A stretch of DNA of 19,601 nucleotides from Tritrichomonas foetus (taxonomy: Eukaryota > Parabasalia > Tritrichomonadida > Tritrichomonadidae). Below the pieces are notes generated by a model. It was not told the origin of the DNA, ran no database searches, and saw only the letters and a program-made list of their open reading frames with translations. Position numbers and translations under genes: made by a program. The stretch is taken from NCBI GenBank assembly GCA_001839685.1, contig MLAK01000421.1, forward strand, positions 220,160 through 239,760, read 5' to 3'. Below are positions 1-8,900 of the stretch, in pieces. Each line of letters begins with the position of its first letter. Positions within the stretch are counted from its first letter, which is position 1.

Positions 1-1
1 A

Positions 2-94
2 GAAAATAAATGTTGTCCAGAATGTACTTGTGGTGAGAAAAATGGACAACAATGCAACTGTTGCAACAAATGTGAATGTTGTCCTCAAACATAA
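2..94 (+). CDS. 3' end of a cysteine-rich protein (partial, runs off left edge)
   Basis: The frame is open from the window edge to a TAA at 92-94 and gives 30 residues, ten of them cysteine, in C-C, C-x-C and C-x-x-C spacings (C-C-P-E-C-T-C-G, then C-N-C-C-N-K-C-E-C-C). The rest is mostly Lys, Asn, Glu, Gln and Pro, with no hydrophobic core. This spacing suggests thiolate metal binding, as in metallothioneins, but only the C-terminal tail is visible. It could equally be the Cys-rich tail of a larger protein. No membrane segment or recognisable fold is seen. The start, total length and function cannot be given from this window. Confidence 0.6.
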   Translation, partial: ENKCCPECTCGEKNGQQCNCCNKCECCPQT

Positions 95-130
95 TTCATG
101 CTTAAACTAGAATGAATTTATATTCTGATG

Positions 131-197
131 TCTTTTCTCTTTTCTTTCTCTTTTCTTTTTCTTTTTTCTTTTCTTTTTCTTTTCTCTTCTCTCTTTT
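131..197. repeat. 67-nt uninterrupted polypyrimidine tract
   Basis: Every base from 131 to 197 on the + strand is C or T (irregular T(3-6)C units), so the other strand is all purine. It lies 37 bases after the stop codon of the Cys-rich gene, probably in or just past its 3' UTR. It is low-complexity DNA of a kind able to adopt triplex-like structure; no function is shown. Confidence 0.9.
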
Positions 198-958
198 GAT
201 AAAATTTCGATTGAAATTTCAATTTTGTTGATGTGTCTTTTTCATTTTTCATATCAGATAATCATCATCTGATCACATTTTCATTTATATATTGTGTAAT
301 GAATGTTCCATCCAATTTTTTGAATTTTCAATCTTATTTATTCGCGAAACAGTCATTTCTGCATAGTTCTGACATTCATGTTGACATTCTTTTCACATTT
401 TAGTATGAATGAATAAAATGCCTAAAGTACAACAAATTTATTTCATTCAAGCATAAGAAAAGCCAAAAATTCCCAAAAATAATATTAATCACAATAAAAT
501 CAGGGTTTCCGGAAATGATTGCCAAATTGAGACATCTTTGAAAATCTTTTAGAAAAAGCTCACCATCTTTATATGGGAAACTCTGTCGATTGTCAAAAGT
601 ATTCAAAACAATTCATGAAAATAATGAGTAAATAAACAAAAGAAATTCGAATTTATCATTTTATGATATTGCATTTTCCACTTGTTATTTCACCAATTCG
701 TTGGATTTGAAAAAGTATCTCTCAAAATAAAAATTCACAATTTCTTGAAATTGAATAAATTAATCAATTCTGAATTGAATACAAATTTACCATAAATTTA
801 TGCATTTTATGAAATACTTTTTCAAATCTATAGATTCATGGGTTTGAGCAGTTCTGGGCTGAATATTAAAATTACATAAAAATTAAATTATGCAATTTTT
901 GTCTTTGAGTAATTCCTTTCAAAATTGAATGTTTTCAGAATAACTTCCGAAAATTGTA
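198..958. other. AT-rich spacer between the Cys-rich gene and the transporter
   Basis: No convincing gene is seen. There is a perfect 7-bp hairpin (253-259 with 267-273) and a perfect 15-bp inverted repeat (704-718 with 814-828). A minus-strand frame open over 400-606 has no ATG (it begins with TTG, with an in-frame TGA just upstream), although its amino-acid composition looks protein-like near 470-600. It may be a scrap of an old gene but is not called. Confidence 0.5.
704..828. repeat. 15-bp perfect inverted repeat with 95-bp spacer
   Basis: GATTTGAAAAAGTAT at 704-718 is matched by its exact reverse complement at 814-828. Neither arm extends inward or outward. No flanking target-site duplication is obvious, so this is recorded as an inverted repeat and not as a mobile element. 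Confidence 0.7.
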
Positions 959-963
959 TCACA
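959..963 (+). promoter_or_regulatory. Initiator-like motif (TCACA) upstream of the transporter
   Basis: It matches the Trichomonas initiator consensus TCA(+1)Y(T/A), with the putative +1 at 961. It lies 106 bases before the preferred ATG (1069), farther than for the other genes here. A transcript from 961 would first meet the ATG of a 15-codon ORF at 978. Tentative. Confidence 0.3.
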
Positions 964-1068
964 AATTTGTGATTTGAATGCCAAGCTTTGAAAAGCTTTA
1001 TGACAATTATCGACTTTTCAATTGAAGTATATCTTATCTTTTTTGACAATTTGATTGTTGCTGTTGAC

Positions 1069-2409
1069 ATGGATGAAAAACCGAAACATGAGGAGCAAAT
1101 GACAAACATATCTTTTTTCACATTCCACAAGCGAAAAGATTCCCTCATTTATCGAAAAGACTCTCGAAACCAAACATTCGATATGTTTAGTGCCACGGTC
1201 ATCCTCCTCGGCTGCGCCTACGGAACGGACCCATTTTTCTTTGGCGGTGGGTTCGACTGCGGGTTCGGGCTGATGATTTTTTTGGTCACTTTCGTTTTCG
1301 CTCTCGTGATTTTCTCATATTTTCTTATGATGAAGTGCTGGATCTATGGTGTCACTTTTTCATATCGAACTTTGTGGGAGACAACAATATCCAAACGGCT
1401 TTCTTTCCTGCCAGATTTATTTATTTTCCTGAATTATTTATCATGGGTTTTATATTATTACGACGAAGCGTACTGGATGTTTATAGAAATAATGAATTAT
1501 TTTTTCCCTGGCAGACCGAAATGGGTTGACTCCAAATTTTTCGTAAATTATGCAATCACAGCCTTGACAAGTTTAAACATAATATTTCAAAAAGAATTGA
1601 GTGGCTTTTTCTACATGTCAATAATTAAAATCGTTAGCATAACAGTTGCCACAGAAATTAATGTTTTAAAACTTGTTACACGTTTGAATGATCAAACTTT
1701 TTCAATCAATGCAAATATTATCAACAGACCCAATAACTTCGCAAAAATTTGTGCATTTATTGCATATGCAGTTGGTGTTTTTGGAAATAATGCATTAATC
1801 GAACACATTGTTCAATTTGTTTCAAAGCCTACTTATAAGCGTATAACTATATCATACATCATTGCAGAAATATTATCATTTACTTATATCATGTCCAATT
1901 CATTTTGTTCGATTTTTATGTTTTCACATAGTTCGTTTTATGAAAACTTCTTGTTTTATTATGACCCAAATGAACCTGGAGCAATAGTAACTAAAATATG
2001 TTGCTACATATTTTTGTTAACAACAATTTATCCATTCCAGTGGCTTGCTTCACGTCATTTGACGCAGATATTTTCATCATCATGGGAACTCTCAAATTGG
2101 CAAGAAATATGGTTCATTCCTCAATGCTTTGCCTGCTTAGTCACAATTTTGATGAGTACTGCTTGGACTTACATGTCAACTTATGTAGGCCTATTCGCCA
2201 ACTTTTTTATGATGGCTGGCTACATAATGCTGTATTATATTCTTCCTCCCATTTTCTTTTTGAGACTTTTCAAACAGGAAACGCGGAAAATGCCTTGGAC
2301 AATAAGTTCCCTTTTTCTGTTAATTGTCGGAATATTCCTCTTTTCGTACACCTTGGTGAACAACTTTATTGAACTTGTGAGATGGGCTCGTCCAATTGGA
2401 TATGATTGA
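1069..2409 (+). CDS. AAAP-family transmembrane amino-acid transporter
   Basis: This is a 446-residue polytopic membrane protein, probably a proton- or sodium-coupled amino-acid permease of the AAAP/SLC38-like class common in trichomonads. A hydrophilic N-tail (about residues 1-37, many Lys, Arg and Glu) is followed by roughly eleven hydrophobic segments near 40-58, 66-88, 113-130, 158-173, 180-201, 223-243, 259-283, 306-326, 348-370, 372-397 and 410-433. The first segment carries G-C-A-Y-G-T-D followed by F-F-F-G-G-G-F-D, a Gly-rich break typical of the first helix in APC-superfamily carriers. I chose ATG 1069 because it leaves a cytosolic hydrophilic tail. An in-frame ATG at 1000 would add 23 mostly hydrophobic residues, and the frame further upstream has only a TTG. 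DNA for the first helix (about 1190-1290) is near 60% GC against about 30% later. The family call is by pattern and the substrate is unknown. Confidence 0.85.
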   Translation: MDEKPKHEEQMTNISFFTFHKRKDSLIYRKDSRNQTFDMFSATVILLGCAYGTDPFFFGGGFDCGFGLMIFLVTFVFALVIFSYFLMMKCWIYGVTFSYRTLWETTISKRLSFLPDLFIFLNYLSWVLYYYDEAYWMFIEIMNYFFPGRPKWVDSKFFVNYAITALTSLNIIFQKELSGFFYMSIIKIVSITVATEINVLKLVTRLNDQTFSINANIINRPNNFAKICAFIAYAVGVFGNNALIEHIVQFVSKPTYKRITISYIIAEILSFTYIMSNSFCSIFMFSHSSFYENFLFYYDPNEPGAIVTKICCYIFLLTTIYPFQWLASRHLTQIFSSSWELSNWQEIWFIPQCFACLVTILMSTAWTYMSTYVGLFANFFMMAGYIMLYYILPPIFFLRLFKQETRKMPWTISSLFLLIVGIFLFSYTLVNNFIELVRWARPIGYD

Positions 2410-2886
2410 TATTCCCCCCTCTCAATTTTGTTTATTTTATTTTGCCCCTATCTATATATTTTATTAATATATGAGTCATTTTATATGTTTTTAATAAAAA
2501 TAATACTGTACTATAGTTTTTAGTATTTGTTCTATAAGATTTAAGTTGTTTGTTTTTGTTTTAATGATCAAAAGGAAGAAATCTTATACAAAAAATGAGT
2601 TCATTGAACGAAAAAGAAAGAAAAAACATTATGATTAAAGGCCAGAACGCAAAGAATAATTTCTTACAAATAATAAAAATTGTTTTCTGTATTTCTCCAA
2701 GGAATTAAGGCGATAAATAATGAATTCAAAAGTGATTCAGTGATTACGGAATCACACAACCAACAAATACTAATTAGAAATCCCTTTATAGAATATGTAA
2801 AAATCCAAACAAAAGTCGACAAAACGTATTTTTAATCATACAAATAATATTTCCTCCTGACAAATCTGATAAAATTCACTCTTTGA
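2410..2886. other. Convergent intergenic region, transporter / kinase 3' ends
   Basis: AT-rich DNA between two genes that end towards each other, so it should hold both 3' UTRs. Several TAAA/AATAAA-like strings are present but none can be singled out. A 37-codon ATG frame on + at 2595-2708 overlaps another short frame and is not called. Confidence 0.6.
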
Positions 2887-4086
2887 TCACGCGTCATGCC
2901 TGATCATCAAACTCTTGCTGACATGCTTTTTCAAGTCGATTAGAGCGCACACAGAGTGAAAGAGTCCAGAGCTTTTTATCGGTTTGATATTTCCACTATG
3001 AGTCATGCTTGATGACGACAAAGAAATTTCTCCTCCTGAATGCGAAGGATAGCCAGAAATGGTATCATTCAGAGAGAAGTTCAAAAACATGTCTCGAGAG
3101 GTGACACGTTTCTCTGGTTTCATTGCAAGCATGGATTTAATAATTTGTGTGACAGGACGTGGAACATCACGTTGTTTGAATTCAATGAAACCATATCCAA
3201 CTAAATCTTTGATATCAAAATGACCTTCTTCAACCCATGGCAATGTTGGTCCATTCAAACATTGATAGAAAACGATCCCTGCTGCCCAAACATCTGCAGA
3301 ATATGGATCATATTCTTTCCCTGGGATAATTTCTGGTGCACAATAATCCAATGTTCCTGCACAACCAATAATCGTTGAACCTGCTTCGACTTTCTTTGCA
3401 AGTCCAAAATCTGCAAGTTTGATCTTTCCATATTTATTGATCAGGATATTTGCTGGTTTTATATCACGATGAACAAATCCTTTTGAATGAATGAAATACA
3501 ATGCTGAACTTATCTGACTAAATATTTGCATTCCATATTCAACACTGAGTAAACCGTTGCCACATGAACTAATTTCGTTGTTTACAATCTTTTGAGGTGG
3601 AATGATTGATGTCATCATTGCTTCCTTTTTTTGATTGAAACAACGATATGCTTCTGCTCTATTCTTCTCCTTATTGTTCGATTCCAGATAATAGTTGTTC
3701 GGGCTATTATCACGTTGGTTCGGACTGAAGTTTTGGTAAGGGGTTTTCGAGCCAAGGAATAAATTTAGAGTGGCCATTTTTTTGATTTCAATCAACTTAT
3801 CGTAAAGGCTCATTTCACAGTATTCCATAACAATATAGCCGAAATCATCAAAAACACCATAATCATACATGAAAATAATGTTAGGATGGGGCAAATTGCA
3901 TAAAGCTTCAACTTCACTTTGATAAGCTTCACGGCTGCTCTTTTCTTTCATGCTCTGAAATTTTATTGCGAAATCACAATCAGGGTATCTGTCAGAGCTT
4001 GCTTTGTAAACTGAACCGAAACCGCCTTTTGATATCTTTTGGTAAATGTAATATGGTCCCATAATGTAAGGCAATGTTAACTCCAT
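2887..4086 (-). CDS. Serine/threonine protein kinase, CAMK-like, with large insert
   Basis: A 399-residue complete kinase domain that should phosphorylate Ser/Thr. Visible elements are the Gly-rich loop G-G-F-G-S-V (21-26), A-I-K with Lys42, the alpha-C Glu near 58-60, hinge M-E-Y-C (87-90), catalytic H-R-D (206-208, Asp208) with K-P-A-N (Asn213), D-F-G (226-228), activation-segment C-A-P-E (249-252), Asp265 in helix F and Arg327 near the end of the domain. All catalytic residues are intact, so it is predicted active. Between hinge/helix D and helix E there is an extra stretch of about 75 residues (around 104-178), rich in Asn, Ser, Gln and Lys and likely disordered. The C-tail (341-399) has a Ser-rich run. 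No membrane segment or accessory domain is seen. The substrate is unknown. ATG 4086 is preceded by an initiator-like TCATT. Confidence 0.94.
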   Translation of the reverse strand: MELTLPYIMGPYYIYQKISKGGFGSVYKASSDRYPDCDFAIKFQSMKEKSSREAYQSEVEALCNLPHPNIIFMYDYGVFDDFGYIVMEYCEMSLYDKLIEIKKMATLNLFLGSKTPYQNFSPNQRDNSPNNYYLESNNKEKNRAEAYRCFNQKKEAMMTSIIPPQKIVNNEISSCGNGLLSVEYGMQIFSQISSALYFIHSKGFVHRDIKPANILINKYGKIKLADFGLAKKVEAGSTIIGCAGTLDYCAPEIIPGKEYDPYSADVWAAGIVFYQCLNGPTLPWVEEGHFDIKDLVGYGFIEFKQRDVPRPVTQIIKSMLAMKPEKRVTSRDMFLNFSLNDTISGYPSHSGGEISLSSSSMTHSGNIKPIKSSGLFHSVCALIDLKKHVSKSLMIRHDA

Positions 4087-4100
4087 TGGTTATTCAGGAA

Positions 4101-4105
4101 AATGA
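4101..4105 (-). promoter_or_regulatory. Initiator-like motif (TCATT) for the kinase
   Basis: On the minus strand TCATT fits TCA(+1)Y(T/A). With +1 at 4103 the leader would be about 17 nt, a normal length for trichomonads. Confidence 0.45.
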
Positions 4106-5916
4106 GATCAAGTATTATTTAGTTTCTTTTTTTTGTCTCAAAAAATTTATTTGAGAACTAATTGGCATAATTATTAGAAATCTTTGAATTAAATTTCAAT
4201 TCCCTATTGAACTTAATTTGGAAATTGATAAGAATTTGATAAAAGATGAAAAAATTAGTTTAAATATTGAAAAAACGCAATTTTTATGTTTATCAGAAAA
4301 GTAATGACTGTAAATTCAAATTTGAGTAAATATAATCATAGTTGAGGAAATATTGTATATGAAATAGCACATCTCAAAAGATAAAAATATCACTTAAATC
4401 TTTATCTAGTGAATTAACTCCCAATCATCATGAATGATGAACAGTGAATGAAATGCTCTTGATGGGAAAAAAAAGAACAATTCTATTATATTTCAGTTCA
4501 CTATTTCATCCCCTTCAATTATGTAAAATAATTCTGATTATAATTTCATAAATATTCATTTTTTCAATTCAATCGCATTTTACTACAATAGAAAACAATT
4601 GAATCCTCAGAATTTGAAAATCTTGAATAATTAAAGTTGAATCTAAACGATTTTTACTATCAAAATTCAAAGAAAAATCATAATTCAAAGTAAAATCTAA
4701 AAAATAATTATCTCACAATTTTCACTTTATCAGATAAATATTTTTATCGTAAAAGGAAGTGGAACTCTGGAAACTAATTACAGCGATGGAAATAAAAGAA
4801 AATTCCGGAAAAATTAAATTTGAACCTCCCAAATATTTTTTATATTTGAAGTGAGTAATTATTTCCCCTAGCATCTCTCAATATTCCACTTTTGTATGAT
4901 CAATTATGTATACTTTTATGAATGCACCTCACTATAGACAAATAGCAACGTGATTATTTTTATCGATTGTAATGATTGACTATAAGATAGTGTCGATCAC
5001 GGATTCATCTATCTTTTAAAATAAATAAAAAAAGGAATATTATATATCTACGTGCTAAAAAAAAGAGAAACATTTTTAACAAAAATTGAATAGATTTAGG
5101 AAATAAAATCAATTATTCTCTGAATGAATTTACATAAAATAAAATATTCTCTGAATTATTTCGGTGCATCGTCAGAAATTCAATTGATTTTTCCGTTTCT
5201 ATAAGTCATAAATTTATTTCTGTCTTTCTTTAAAAAAAATTCGAATTCTATTCATATTTGATTGCATCAACGGCATCAGAATTGGAACCATTTGAATGAA
5301 TTTTTTCAAAGCATTTTTTTTATTTATTTTAATTCGAAGGGTTAACTTCTCAGAAATCAAGGTTCACCGTTTCATGAACTAACCTTCATGATTTCTATAT
5401 TTTTAGCTCTTATTTATACATTTTGTTCACATTATATCAACATATAGTCCCTCTTGAGGAAAAATAACATGGAATGCATTGACGAATTAATCATTAATCT
5501 AAATGCTGAGTAATTTTTAGGAAATGAAGATTTGATTTATTGCAAAATAGGTAATGATTCATGATCATGATTATATTAAAATAGAAGTCTGTTATTTTTT
5601 TTAGTTTATCTGATTGCAAAACTCTGCGCTTTACTAAACAAAGCAATTTAGTAAAATTTTTTATGTTTGTGTGTTGATTCATAATAATAAGATTTTTAGG
5701 ATTTCCATGAAGCGATTTCAAGTGAATCATCTAAATTTGCCAGGATTTATTTCTGACTGCAATGATGTATTTTTAGCCTCGATTACAGATTTAAAAAACA
5801 CGACCCAGCAATAACAACTACAAAAAATGAAATAATTATAATCTAAAATGACTTAATATTTCTTTAAAAAAATAATAATTAGTATAATAAAAACAATTAT
5901 AAGAATTGTTAAAGAT
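4106..5916. other. 1.8-kb AT-rich spacer between kinase and molybdo-flavoenzyme
   Basis: Both neighbours are on the minus strand, so this contains the upstream region of the kinase and the 3' UTR of the Mo-enzyme. No RNA gene or recognised protein is found. A 78-codon ATG frame on minus (5494-5730) codes for a Lys/Asn/Ile-rich peptide with no family resemblance and is not called. One imperfect hairpin is present at 5352-5396. Confidence 0.6.
5352..5396. repeat. Imperfect 13-bp inverted repeat / hairpin
   Basis: AGAAATCA plus AGGTT (5352-5364, sharing the A at 5359-5360) pairs with AACCT (5381-5385) plus TGATTTCT (5389-5396), leaving a 3-nt bulge and a 16-nt loop. It lies about 520 bases past the stop of the Mo-enzyme gene. 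Function unknown. Confidence 0.55.
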
Positions 5917-8900
5917 TCACTTGGTCATGAACATTTTCACACGTTCGACTGTCGCTGGAAATTCGAAACTCTTCAAAGGTGGAAGCTTTTTATCTTTTCT
6001 TGCAGCTTCGATTGCATCATAAAGTGCGAAAGCTACACAATTTGCAAGCATTTCAGGTGGTTCACCAATTCCTTTAGCGTCAAGAATTCCAATAGTGTTT
6101 CTGGAATTCGGTAAAAGTGTGCATGAAAAGCGTGCAGGCAATCCAGATATGGCAGGAATCTTGTATTTATACATAGAATCACATTTTGGTTTTCCATCTT
6201 CACCAGTCTGTGATACTTCAGAGGTTAACCATCCAACACCTTGTAAAAAGCCACCTTCAACTTGTCCAATATCAATTCCAGGATTAAGTGACTTTCCTGC
6301 ATCGAAAACTATATGTGCCTCCAATATTTTATAATCACCTGTCAAAACATCAGTTTCAACAACAGCAACACCAGCTCCATATTCATAATATTGATATGGT
6401 CTCCCAGTTAATGTTTCTATATTGAAGTCTGGCTGTTCAGATGCATAGTATCCATGCGCTGTTAAATCAATTTGCTCATCATATGCACTTTCAACAACTT
6501 CAGCAAATGTTTTTCCTGGTTTCATAAGATGCTCTATTCGCTTATAAAGTTTTTCGCATGCATTAATTACAGCAAAACCCGCCAAATCATTAGTAAAACC
6601 ACCTCCAGTTATATTGCATTCAGTATTTCGTGTAGTATCAGTACTTTCGATTCGAACTGAATCAACTGGTACACCAAAAATTTGTGCAGCAACTTGACAC
6701 ATCTTTGTATGAAGACCTTGGCCTAATTCGACACCACTATGTGATATATAAATTGTACCATCCTTTAAAAGATGAACAAGAGCTGATCCACGCCTTCGTT
6801 TTTTACTTGGTACGCCGACTCCATATTTTACTGGAGTAATTGAAATACCTCTCTTTTTATGTTTATTCAGGGCATTAAAAGCTTGGCAACTTTTCTTAAG
6901 TTGTTCAAAGTTAGATTTTTCTTTAATGATTTGCCAACATTCAGTGATATTTATACCATCTAATTTTACATTGTATGGAGTTACAGCGTTTTCTTTCTTA
7001 TAGAAATTAATTCTTTTTACATCTTCAACATTTTTACCAAGTTTTCGTGCAATTGCTTCCATTACGCCTTCAATGGCAAGTCCACCATTTTGGCATCCAA
7101 AACCTCGAAAATGAGAACCAGAAATTTTATTAGTTTGGCAGAGATGTGCACGAGTAGTGAAGTTTGGAATGTCATAAACAGAATCAGAATGAAGCATACA
7201 TTTTTCTGACATTCCTTTATTAGATTTATAAGAATAACCAGAATCTACAAAGAAATCCATACTCAAACCTTCAATTTTTCCATTATTGTCAAAAGAGACT
7301 TTATATTTAGTTTTGAATTGAGCATCACCTGACATTATTTGAGTATCATTGATTCTTGGAAGTCTGAGTTTGATTGGACAACCAACTTTTTGAGATGCGA
7401 TTGCAGTTGCAGATGATACAATGGTTGTCCGTCCACTCTTTCCACAAAATGCACCACCAACACGTTTTACATGGGCTTCAACAAATGTTCGAGGTATTCC
7501 AAGAACTTTTGCAGCTTCATCACGAATAGATTCAAGATCACGACCGGTTGCTTGCATTAAATATTGGCCATCACTCGAAGAACTTGCTAAAGAAGCGTTT
7601 GGTTCAAGATAAAAGTGGAATTGGCCACCCATATTAACTTCACCTTCAAGGATATTTAATTTTGTTTTAGCGAAAATTTCACTTTCGATATCTTTAGAAC
7701 CTTTAACGATTTTGGAGGCATCAATACATGTATTATTTTTGATTGATTCTTTTATTGATGTAATAGCCTTGTATTTCTCGTATTGTATTTGAATGGAATT
7801 AGCAATTATCCAGGCGTCATATTCAGTATCTGCAACAACAATTGCAACAGGCTGACCATAATATGTAACTTTTTCAGATGCCAATAATTCTTCATTATTT
7901 CCACATACTTGATTTGTACCTGGAGGTAAGTCTTTTGCAGTAATTAGTGTGAATTCTACTTTTTCATCTTTAGGAAGTTCAATATTTAGGATTTTACCAT
8001 GAGCTATTTTAGATGTAACGAATGCAGCATGTTTCGATCTAACTGATAATGGAATATCATCAGTAAATTCAGCTTTTCCAGTAACTTGTATTGGAGCTGA
8101 TAAATGTGTAACACTTTTTCTTACTGTTTGAACTCTTGAAAGGGGAACTGATGATTTTCCATCTCCATCACACTGACAAGAGACGCTATGCTCTGTTGTT
8201 TGCTTTTCTATCTCATCTGAAATACTTGGATCATAATTTCTTCCACGCTGCTTTTCTGTCCGATGGAAAAATTTCAAAACATGAGCATTCACCAATTCTG
8301 AGCGATATTCACGATATCCATCAATATTAGTTGGTGGATGTTCTTCTTTAATTAGTTTGCATGCATTTAAAACATTTTCAAGTGTGAATTCTTTTCCAAT
8401 TAAGAACTGTTCTGCTTGATGAGCCCTTGTTGCAGGTACTATTGACGAAAGTTTGGAAAATGCAATTTTGATATCATTAATTGTATTATTATTCTCGTTG
8501 ATATTAATACGAATTGTTGAAGATAAAATTCCACCAGCAATTTCCCGCCTAAGTGATGTTTTTTGAACTGAACAATAATCGTTTTCATTCAAACTCGATT
8601 TGGCAAGTGGAATTGAAATTTCAGTAATAATTTCTTCATCTTTGAGATTTGATTTAAATCCATCATAAAGATTATCCATAAGCACTTCTTTAATTTCGCC
8701 TGTTTTTGCATTAATTATTTTCATTATTGCGCCAACACCTGGTAAAAAGTTGGTAAAATCTGTTGAACTTCCCCCACCAACAATGTTTCCTGTCATACAA
8801 GAAACTGATCTTGTTTGATTTGATGCAAAAACTTCAATTTTTTGTTTCATTGCTTGTAAAATTCGATCGTTACTGTTTTCAATGAATTCATAAATATCAG

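Noticed and set aside
400..606. 68-codon minus-strand open frame with protein-like text.
   Set aside because: It starts at TTG with an in-frame TGA just upstream and has no Met; no family was recognised. Noted in the spacer entry only.
704..828. Inverted repeat considered as a MITE-like transposon.
   Set aside because: Short arms with no target-site duplication and no second copy in the window.
888..1148. 86-codon minus-strand frame overlapping the transporter start.
   Set aside because: It overlaps the transporter N-terminus on the opposite strand and has no family resemblance; a shadow frame.
2521..2533. TAGTATTTGTTCT resembles the branch-point-binding stretch of U2 snRNA.
   Set aside because: The conserved U2 5' stem-loop and downstream Sm site are absent; the flanks are plain AT-rich DNA. 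A similar string at 19217-19227 shows that this arises by chance.
2595..2708. 37-codon plus-strand ATG frame in the convergent gap.
   Set aside because: It overlaps another equally open short frame and has no homology signal; chance is sufficient.
5494..5730. 78-codon minus-strand ATG frame in the large spacer.
   Set aside because: Lys/Asn/Ile-rich composition expected of random AT-rich DNA, and no recognisable domain. An initiator-like TCATT upstream is too weak as sole evidence.
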